Assembly (NCBI RefSeq): GCF_963082655.1
Contig: NC_081553.1
Location: 48,465,728-48,529,727, forward strand
Reading direction: 5' to 3'
Source of the DNA: Stomoxys calcitrans
Lineage: Eukaryota > Arthropoda > Insecta > Diptera > Muscidae
DNA: 64,000 nucleotides
Shown: positions 56,225-64,000 of the stretch, in pieces
Position numbering within the stretch: position 1 is the first letter of the stretch
How the letters are laid out: every line of letters starts with the position of its first letter
The notes under the pieces: generated by a model
Told to the model about the DNA's origin: nothing
Database searches by the model: none
What the model saw: only the letters and a program-made list of their open reading frames with translations
Translations under genes and position numbers: made by a program

Positions 56225-57880
56225 TGGGTATGCAAGTTCTGGACAAAATATGTTACAACTATCACATGCGGTTGCGCACGCGCATAGCTTTTTACTCCTG
56301 CTGGAAGATGTTCGGTAGGAAGTGGGGGGTGACTCCAAGAATGATTTATTGGATGTTTACGCCCATTGTGAGACCAGTACTGGCTTATGGAGCACTGGTA
56401 TGGTGGAATGCCGTAGAGAAGAGGACGCGTTCGAGAATGTCCAGAGACTGGCTTGCGTCGGGATCACAGGGTTGCTGAGATCCTCCCCCAGGCAGGCCTG
56501 TAGGCGATGCTGGATAGGCAGTCCATTGGGGCCTATATATGGAACTGCGCCGCCAGGACTGCGCTTAGGCTGAGAGAGCTCGGCATGCTGAAGGAGGATG
56601 GTTCCGGCCACAGTTCGATTCTATTGGGTTGCCCAAAAAGTAATTGCGGATTTTTTAAAAGAAAGTAAATGAATTTTTAATAAAACTTGGAATGAACTTT
56701 AATCAAATATACTTTTTTAAACTTTTTTTCTAAAGCAAGCTAAAAGTAACAGCTGATAACTGACAGAAGAAAGAATGCAATTACAGAGTCACAAGCTGTG
56801 AAAAAATTTGTCAACGCCGACTATACTATATGAAAAATCCGCAATTACTTTTTGGGCAACCATTGGAGTTAGTGATACGGAGGGTAGACTGAGGAGGATC
56901 TCCGATTACCTGGCACCAGTGCCGACTGGAGTGAGGGCATTCGCTATTCGTTTTCCTGAGAGGGTCAAACGAAGGGCGGATGGTGTACTTGAGGAGGATG
57001 AGACCTCGATCTATACAGATGCCTCCAAGATGGAGTCAGGGACTGGATTGGGGGTCTACTCTGATGCACTCAATATCAGTATGTCTCTGAGACTGCCGGT
57101 CGAGTGTTCGGTCTTTCAGGCAGAGGTCTGTGCCGTTGCAGTAGCCGCAAGAGAAATTCTGGCAAGGGGTTTACAGCCCTCGAAACTCTGAATTTATGTG
57201 GACAGTATGGCGAAGCTCAAGGTCTTGGGGTCGAGGATGGTGAGGTCATGATGCGTGGCGTATTGTTTAGAATCCCTGCATAGGCTCCAGGCCCAAGATG
57301 TGAAGCTGACATTGGTTCCTCGCATTAGGGGATTCCAGCGAATGAGAGGGTGGACGAGGGCGCCAGGAGGCGTTCGTCTGCCCCGGGTGGATAAGTCATT
57401 GGTCGTGCCTACATGCCATTTGTCGAGGTACTGAACACAGTAAATGGGATGGCCAGGGCGGCTTCGGTGGCCAGGTGGGACTCGTTAGATGGTTGCCAGA
57501 CTACGAAGACGCTATGGTCGGTCGGATCGACCGGAGGAGGACGAGGGAGTTGCTGGCGTTCGATAACAAGTCGATAAGTACTTTGGCAGAGGTCATAACC
57601 GGACACTGTGCCATTGACCGTATGGCGGCGCGCATGGCGATACCGCACAATGACTTCTGTATGAGTTGACTAGATAAGGATGAGGAGGAGACTATTGAGC
57701 ACTTGCTGTGTTCCTGACTGGGACTGTGGGAAGCCGTTTCTTCTGTGATCTGGGTGAACTTGCGAACGTACTAAGCATTGCTGTGTTCCTGTCCGGGTCT
57801 GCAGAGACGTAGCTCTACCTTTCTGGGGAGCCGTTTCTTCTGTGATCTGGACGGACTTGCGAATGTACCTCTGGTATGTC
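56225..57880 (+). mobile_element. RNase H-bearing R1/LOA-like LINE, C-terminal half, cut by a MITE
   Basis: The plus strand reads MFGRKWGVTPRMIYWMFTPI and VRPVLAYGALVWWNAVEK, then (shifted) QRLACVGITGLLRSSP, TALRLRELGMLKEDGSGHSS, and the MITE. It resumes as GVSDTEGRLRRISDYLAP and FAIRFPERVKRRAD. RNase H follows as TSIYTDASKMESGTGLGVYS with CSVFQAEVCAVAVAA (catalytic Asp and Glu positions present), IYVDSMAKLKVLGSR, RIDRRRTRELLAFD, VITGHCAIDRMAARMAI and zinc knuckle DEEETIEHLLCS. The tail has an imperfect tandem duplication (57704 and 57779). Stops at L-stop-IYVDS and elsewhere make it a pseudogene. It differs clearly from the other RNase H LINE in this window. Confidence 0.8.
56624..56862 (+). 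mobile_element. Mariner MITE copy 6
   Basis: TTGGGTTGCCCAAAAAGTAA after CTA, ending TTTTTGGGCAACCA. The interior is as in the other copies, with a CTATA duplication near 56821. The right TA is not present: CCA runs straight into TTGGAGTTAG, so a few bases were lost at the right junction. It interrupts the LINE reading GHSSIL-LGVSDTE. Confidence 0.85.
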
Positions 57881-57913
57881 TGCAAACCTCATCCTATGGT
57901 GACGGGTATACAC
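57881..57913 (+). mobile_element. DINE-like right terminus only
   Basis: CCTCATCCTATGGTGACGGG followed by TATACA. Only the last 30 bp of a DINE-like element is recognisable, directly after the LINE and before the next element. Confidence 0.5.
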
Positions 57914-57927
57914 ATTTATATTAGAAA

Positions 57928-60451
57928 ACAAGTAAAAAAGCGTTAAGTTCGGCCGGGCCGAACTTTGGATACCCACAACCTCGGGTATATATGAAAAGCC
58001 TCTTTCGGCACAATCCGATGAAAATTGGATAACTTATGCACCCAAACTCGACTCGAATATTGGGTGATCTAATAAATATAGGTCACTGTTGAATTTTGTA
58101 TTTCAAATTTCTACGAAATCGGGTAATAAATAAAGCTTATATGAGCTTCAGACCCTTAATCGGCACATCGGTCTATATGACAGCTATATCTAAATACAGT
58201 CCGATCTTTACCATATTTGGGTCGGATAGCAGGTGGCCAAAAACTACTTACTGTTTAAAATTTCAGCGAAATCAGATAAAAAACAAGTAAAAAGGCGTTA
58301 AGTTCGGCCGGGCCGAACTTTGGATACCCACCACCTCGAATATATATGTAAATCACGTTTCGTCAAAATCCGGTGCAAAACTCATACCTTATGCCCCATA
58401 GCAGCTATATCAATATATGTTCCGATTTGGACCAAATACTAATAAGTAAAAGTCATTGTTCAATTGTATATAACAAAATATTGGTCTTTTTAGTAGCTAT
58501 ATCTAAAAGTAAACCGATCTGAACTATATACGACACGGATGCCGAAAAGCATAACATAAGTCAGTGTGTCAAATCTCAGCAAAATCGGATAATAAATGTG
58601 GCTTTTATGGGCCTAAGACCATAAATTCTAGGATCGGTGTATATGACAGTTATATCCAAATCTGAACTGATCTGAGCCATATTGATGGAGGATGTCGAGG
58701 GGCCTATGGCAACGTACCGTCTCAAATTTCAGCAATATCGGATAATAAATGTAGCTTTTATGGGCCTATGACCTTCAATCGGAAGATCGGTCTATATGGC
58801 AGCTATATCCAAATCTGAACCGATCTGAGCCATATTGACGAAGGATGTCGAAGGGCCTAAGATAACTCACTTTTCCAAATTTCAGCAATATCGGATAATA
58901 AATGTAGCTTTTATGGGCCTATGACCCTAAATCGGAGGATCGGTCTATATGGCAGCTATATCCAAATCTGAACCGATCTGGGCCAAATTGACGAAGGACG
59001 TTGAAGGGCCTAACATAACTCACTGTCCCAAATTTCAGCAAAATCGGATAATAAATGTGGCTTTTATGGGCCTAAGACCTTAAATTGTAGGATCGGTCTA
59101 TATGGCAGCTATATCCAAATCTAAACCGATCTGAGCCATATTGACGGAAGATGTCGAAGGGCCTAACACAACACACTGTCCCAAATTTCTGCAAAATCGG
59201 ATAATAAATGTGGCTTTTTGGACCTAAGACCCTAAATCGGAGGATCGGTCTATATGGCAGCTATATCCAAATCTGGACCGATCTGAGCCATATTGACGGA
59301 GGATGTCGAGAGGCCTTTGGCAACGTACCGTCCCAAATTTCAGCAATATGGGATAATTAATGTGGCTTTTATGGGCCTAAGACCCTAAATTGTAGGATCG
59401 GTCTATATGGCAGCTATATCCAAATCTAAACCGATCTGAGCCATATTGACGGAAGATGTCGAAGGGCCTAACACAACACACTGTCCCAAATTTCTGCAAA
59501 ATCGGATAATAAATGTGGCTTTTTGGACCTAAGACTCTAAATCGGCGGATCGGTCTATATGGGGGCTATATCAAGATATAGTCCGATATAGCCCATCTTC
59601 GAACTTAACCTGCTTATGGACAAAAAAAGAATCTGTGCAAGATTTCAGCTCAATATCTCTATTTTTGAAGACTGTAGCGTGATTTCAACAGACAGTCGGC
59701 CGGACATGTCTAGATCGTCTTAGATTTTTACGCTGATCAAGAATGTATATAATTTATAGGGTCGGAAATGGATATTTCGATGTGTTGCAAACGGAATGAC
59801 AAAATGAATATTCCCCCATCCTTCGGTGGTGGGTATAATAAAGCTTGCAATCGCTTCAGACCCTTTATCGGGATATCGGTCTGTATGGCAGCTAAATATA
59901 GTCCCATCCGAACGGATGCCGGGAGAACTAAGACTACCCACTGTTTCAAATTTCACCGAAATCGGGTAGGCTTAAGATAACCCTCTGTTTCAAATTTCAG
60001 CGATATCGGGTAATAAATAAAGCCTTTATGGCCTTCGGACCCTTTATCGGTATATATGGCAGCTATATAAAAATATTGTGTGATATGGACCATAGGCCAA
60101 AAACTACTAACAGTTTAAAATTTCAGCAAAATCGGATGAAAAATACAGCATTTATGGGCATTAAACCCTTTACCGGAAAATCGGTCTATATAGCAGCTAT
60201 ATCCAAATATGGTCGGATTTGGCCCGTTCAAGAACTTAACCAGCGTGTATCAAAAAGACGTATCTGTGCCAAATTTCAGCTCAATATCTCAAGTTTTGAA
60301 GGCTGTAGAGTGATTACATCAGACGGACGGACAGACGGATAGACGGACAGACACACGGACTTCATTAAATCGTCTTAGAATTTTAAGGATCGGAAATGGA
60401 TATTTCGATGTGTTGCAAATGGAATGACAAAATTAATATACCCCCATTTAA
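57928..60451 (+). mobile_element. DINE-like family C element, copy 3 (outer of a nested pair)
   Basis: Left end ACAAGTAAAAAAGCG, hairpin AAGTTCGGCC-G-GGCCGAACTT (a perfect 10-bp stem), GGATACCCACAACCTCGG, monomers to 58282. It resumes at 59838 (ATAAAGCTTGC) and continues through diverged monomers to CAAGTTTTGAAGGCTGTAG, the microsatellite (60320-60356) and GTCTTAGAATTTTAAGGATC. The extreme right terminus is lost after TATACCCCC (60451). A complete second family C element lies inside it. Confidence 0.78.
58283..59837 (+). mobile_element. DINE-like family C element, copy 4 (inner, complete)
   Basis: ACAAGTAAAAAGGCGTTAAG, hairpin AAGTTCGGCC-G-GGCCGAACTT, GGATACCCACCACCTCG. Monomers are at exactly 153 bp (GATAATAAATG at 58741, 58894 and 59047). 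Then come GATATAGTCCGATATAGCCC, a nearly lost microsatellite (CAGACAGTCGGCCGGAC), GTCTTAGATTTTTACGCTG and the end CTTCGGTGGTGGGTATA. It sits in a family C monomer between GAAATCAGATAAAAA and ATAAAGCTTGC. The best full-length family C copy here. Confidence 0.85.
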
Positions 60452-61660
60452 AATCAGATATTAAATGCCTTTCCTCAATTCCTCTAGTGAGTGACCCATA
60501 TAGCTTCAGAGTTTCATAACTTTGGTGCAAGTGCTGAATGACTTTTTTCGGCTGTTATAATATCATCGCTGCTTTTATTCCTTTTCATGCACATAAATAC
60601 TCATCTTTTTTAATTTCCTGTACATAGCGCTACACTTATGTGCTCATATACAAACATTCTACCGAAATGTGTACATAAGGACTATGTGCGGACGTGCATT
60701 CTCACATCCAGGGATATGTAGCATCAATGTGAACGTGTTTCATTTTTGAGTTGCTACGATATTTTTTAAGAGCACGTGTGGATGCGCCGCTTTAATTTAC
60801 ACATAAAATGCACTCACATAGGAACAACATTGCACAAAGTCTTTTTGCAATTTCCCACTCTCTCCCCCACTCTCTCTCTCTCTCTCTCAGTGTGCTCTGC
60901 CACCCTACTGATTTGATAACAGCAATTTTTAAGAACTCCTTTACTCCATTGCAAGTGAGTGGGTAACGCTGTTCATCATGGGTAAACATGCAGACGCACT
61001 TGAGTGTTGAAGTACGTGGCATGGCATAAGGCATGAGATGAAAAATTCGTCCCATACCTGCCACTCATTTCGTTCTTATTGGTATCCCAGATTTCTACCT
61101 TGCCTTATGCTTCGCCACATATGTGGGGGAGGGGGGGCAGTAAGCACTTGTTTTGGTTGAATTCGATGAGAACATATAAAACGTGAAGCCCCCGTTAAAA
61201 TTGTGAAGAGGTTTAATGAGTCTGACTGGCACTGTTCGGAGTACCCTCTCCCCTCCCCCCATCACCATCATTGCCACGACCCATCCTCAGATAGGTGCCT
61301 TATTTTTATTTATTGTTAAATGCTTTCCTGAGCGAGACATGCCAAAGAAGGCAGGCTCTAGTTTAGCTATGCTCGCGGGGTATTAATTTGTCATTTCATT
61401 TGCACGTACATTTGTGTTATTTCATACACATTCACACACACACACACATGCTATGGTAAAGATGAAATATTTCCTCATGTGGCATATATTTAAATCACTT
61501 TTACGACCTGGGGAAATTAAGGAAATGTATTGATACTCGTTACAGTCGTTTTAAAAGGGAAATGGGGTTGCCGAAATGTTTATTTTTCTTTTTGGTTATG
61601 GTTAAGTCATAAAATGTTATTTAGCTCAGCTTATAACATCCCTGTGTAAATTAAAAACAA
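60452..61660. other. Spacer with CT and CA repeats
   Basis: CT repeat at about 60868-60888, CA repeat at about 61432-61448, and a G-rich run at about 61124-61137. Frames up to 90 codons have no recognisable domain. No gene or RNA is seen. Confidence 0.6.
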
Positions 61661-62407
61661 GACGTCAAGTCCCCAGATCTGTTTATATGAGAGCCATATC
61701 AGGTTATGAACCTATTTGAACAATACTTGGCACAGTTGTTGGATATCATTACAAAATACTTCATGCAAAAATTCATTCAAATCGGATAAGAATTGCGCCC
61801 TCTAGAGGAACAAGAAGTCAAGACCCAAGATCAGTTTATATGACAGCTATATCAGGTCATGGACCGATTCGAACCATACTTGGCACAGTTGTTGAATATC
61901 ATAACAAAACACGTCGTGCAAAATTTCATTCCAATCGGATAAGAATTGCGCACTCTAGAGGCTCAAGAAGTCAAGACCCAAGATCGGTTTATATGGCAGC
62001 TATATCAGGTTATGGACCGATTTGAACCGTACTTGGCACAGTTGTTAGATATCATAACAAAACACGTCGTGCAAAATTTCATTTCAATCGGATAACAATT
62101 GCGCACTCTAGAGGCTTAAGAATTCAAGACCCAAGATCGGTTTATATGGCAGCTATATCAAAACCGATATGGCCCACTTACAATCTGACCTACACTAATA
62201 AGAAGTATTTGTGCAAAATTTCAAGCGGCTAGCTTTACTCCTTCGGAAGTTAGCGTGGACGGACGGACGGACATGGCTAGTTCGAATTAAAATGTCGCGA
62301 CGATCAAGAAGATATATACTTTATGGGGTCTCAGACGATTATTTCGTGTAGTTGCAAATAGTATGACGAAATTAGTATACCCCCCATCCTATGGTGGAGG
62401 GTATAAT
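61661..62407 (+). mobile_element. DINE-like family A element, short form
   Basis: The terminus is reduced to AAAACAAG and is fused directly to monomer sequence (ACGTCAAGTCCCCAGATC), so the hairpin and 5' module are deleted. Four monomers, a minimal microsatellite (GGACGGACGGACATGG, about 62260) and the end CCTATGGTGGAGGGTATA follow. Confidence 0.75.
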
Positions 62408-62757
62408 AACCACATTAGTTGATGTGGTCCACTCTGGTCTACAACAGCCAAACAAAGTATGGCTGCAATCGGTATATAACTTGGAAGAGCTCAAGTAGTA
62501 TAGCAACTCGTATCAATTATATGGAGCAAATCTTATCCGATTTGAAATTTTGCACAATGCACAAAATTCACTTTGGTCTCCAATAGCCAAACTAAGTATG
62601 AACCTAATCGGTGCATAACTTGGAAGAGCTCAAGTAGCATAGCAACTCTTATCCATTATACTTTTTTGCCTAAAAAGAGATACCGGGCAACGATCTTGAC
62701 AAATGCGATTCATGTGGTGGAGGATATATAAGAATCGGTCCAGCCAAACGCATGCTA
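62408..62757 (-). mobile_element. DINE-like family A variant fragment (minus)
   Basis: Two units of TAACTTGGAAGAGCTCAAGT type (62480 and 62619), then AGAGATACCGGGCAACGATC, ACAAATGCGATTCATGTGG and GGAGGATATATAAGAATCGG. These are the 5' module and subterminal repeat of a family A relative read in reverse. The hairpin is decayed (GGTCCAGCCAAACGC). A MITE cuts it at 62758. Confidence 0.65.
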
Positions 62758-62991
62758 TTAGGTTGCCCAAAAAGTAATTGCGGATTTTTGATATAGTCGG
62801 CGTTGACAAATTTTTTCCCAGCTTGTGACTCTGTAATTGCTTTCTTTCTTCTGTCAGTTATCAGCTGCTACTTTTAGCTTGGTTTAGAAAAAAAGTGTAA
62901 AAAAGTATATTTGATTAAAGTTTATTCTAAGTTTTATGAAAATTGCATTTACTTTCTTTTAAAAAATCCGCAATTACTTTTTGGGCAACCA
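62758..62991 (-). mobile_element. Mariner MITE copy 7 (reverse orientation)
   Basis: It starts TTAGGTTGCCCAAAAAGTAA (one change from consensus) and ends TTTTTGGGCAACCA, with TA before and after (62756-62757, 62992-62993). The interior is the reverse complement of the others (TTTTAGCTTGGTTTAG, CAGTTATCAGCTG). 234 bp. Confidence 0.88.
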
Positions 62992-62993
62992 TA

Positions 62994-63350
62994 GATGTCA
63001 TTGTGTAAAATTTCAGCCAAATCTAGTAAGAATTGCGCACTTTAGTGGCTGAAGAAGTAAAATAGGGAGATCGGTTTATAGGGGAGCTGCATTGGTCATA
63101 AGAGATGCCGTTGTACAAAATTTCAGCTAAATCGGATAATTATTGCGCCCTCTAGTGGCTCAAAACAGTCAAGACCCCAGATCGGTTTATATGGCAGCTA
63201 TATTAGGCTATGGACCTATTTCAACCATACTCAGCACAGTTGTTGGAAGTCATAATAAAACACCTCATGCAAAATTTTAGCGAAATCAGATAACAATTGT
63301 GCCCTCTAGCGGCTCAAGAACTCAAGAACCCAGATCGGTTTATATGTATA
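62994..63350 (+). mobile_element. DINE-like family A monomer fragment
   Basis: TGTGTAAAATTTCAGCCAAA, AGAATTGCGCACTTTAG and AGGGGAGCTGCATTGG match the 5' part of copy 3 at 30827-31130 without its MITE, followed by two monomers. It ends near GATCGGTTTATATG. No termini. Confidence 0.68.
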
Positions 63351-63502
63351 TAGTATAGTACTCGTTTTATAATCGCTTGATTTTATTGAAATTGCTCCTA
63401 AAAGTATACTCTAATTTATATCAACATAATCCAATGGTACCAGTTTATGGCTGTTAATTCGGAGTATTAAAATAAACAGAGAGCGGATATGTATGCACTG
63501 TT

Positions 63503-64000
63503 TATACCCACCACCGAAGGATGGGGGTATATTAATTTTTTCATTCTGTTTGCAACACATGGAAATAACCATTTCCGACTCTATAAAGTATATATATTCT
63601 TGATCAGCGTAAAAATCTAAGACGATCTAGCCATGTTCGTCCGTCTATCCGTCTGTCTATTGAAATCACGCTACAATCTTTAAAAATGGAGATATTGAGC
63701 TAAAATTTTGCACAGATTCTTGTTTTGTCAATAAGCAGATTAAGTTCGAAGATGGGCTGTATCGGACTATATCTGATATAGCCCCCATATAGACCGATTC
63801 GCCGATTTAGGGTCTCAGGCCAACAAAAGCCACATTTATTATCCGATTTTCCTGAAATTTGGGTCAGTGAGTTGTGTTAGGCCCTTGGACATTCTTCTTC
63901 CATTTGAACCAGATCGGTCCAGATTTGGATATAGCTGCCATGTAGTCAAATCCGCCGATTTAGGGTCTTAGGCCCATAAAAGCCACATTTATTATCCAAC
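63503..64000 (-). mobile_element. DINE-like family C element, right part (minus, runs off window)
   Basis: Read on the minus strand, its end is at 63503 (TTATACCCACCACCGAAGG on +). Next come the block that contains CAGCGTAAAAATCTAAGACG, the microsatellite GTCCGTCTATCCGTCTGTC (63639-63658), GCTATATCGGAC-type sequence and at least two monomers. It continues past the window edge. Confidence 0.75.

Overview
The window is repeat-dense DNA from an insect, most likely a muscid or other calyptrate fly (house fly or stable fly type). The evidence is the repeat complement: DINE-1/helentron-like elements with TATACCC subterminal repeats and a GTCC/GTCT microsatellite, rosa-type and mellifera-type mariner derivatives, several non-LTR retrotransposon (LINE) lineages, tRNA-headed SINEs and AT-rich spacers. 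I found no intact host protein-coding gene and no intact autonomous transposon. Species assignment and family names come from memory of these families, not from a search.

Layout. 1-2.7 kb: end of a DINE-like element, a SINE relic, a family E repeat split by a 596-bp rosa mariner derivative, then spacer. 2.7-9.9 kb: two DINE-like family B elements with 152-bp monomers, one split by a second rosa derivative and one by a 5'-truncated jockey-like LINE. 9.9-14.9 kb: LINE tail, family C element, mariner fossil, and a minus-strand RNase H LINE carrying a SINE with a 5-bp duplication. 15-20.3 kb: family A elements in both orientations and an eroded family D element. 20.3-22.4 kb: about 1.4 kb of perfect ATATC pentamer passing into about 0.7 kb of TTCAC pentamer. 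22.4-26.8 kb: spacer, LINE fragment, family E repeat, third rosa derivative, spacer.

26.8-33.1 kb: a plus-strand RNase H LINE cut by a mariner MITE, then a second R1-like LINE whose middle is replaced by a nested family A element. 33-43.8 kb: spacer, family A with a higher-order repeat, family E, a rearranged RTE-like LINE with a MITE, spacer, family A. 43.8-47.6 kb: third copy of the RNase H LINE, a coding-like tandem repeat, family D elements and a tRNA-headed SINE. 47.6-54 kb: spacer, an RTE-like LINE with an endonuclease domain inside DINE-like sequence, and a family C element containing both a MITE and a whole family A element. 54-64 kb: more A and C elements, one C nested in another C, an RNase H LINE with a MITE, and spacers.

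Nothing here works as an operon or pathway. The biology is the interaction of mobile elements. Four diverged DINE-like subfamilies share a monomer skeleton and (A, C, D) an exact 153-bp period. Two nested insertions fall at the same point of that monomer. The terminal hairpin shows compensatory change. A SINE shares its 3' tail with a LINE found in the same window. Two RTE copies provide a filled and an empty MITE site.
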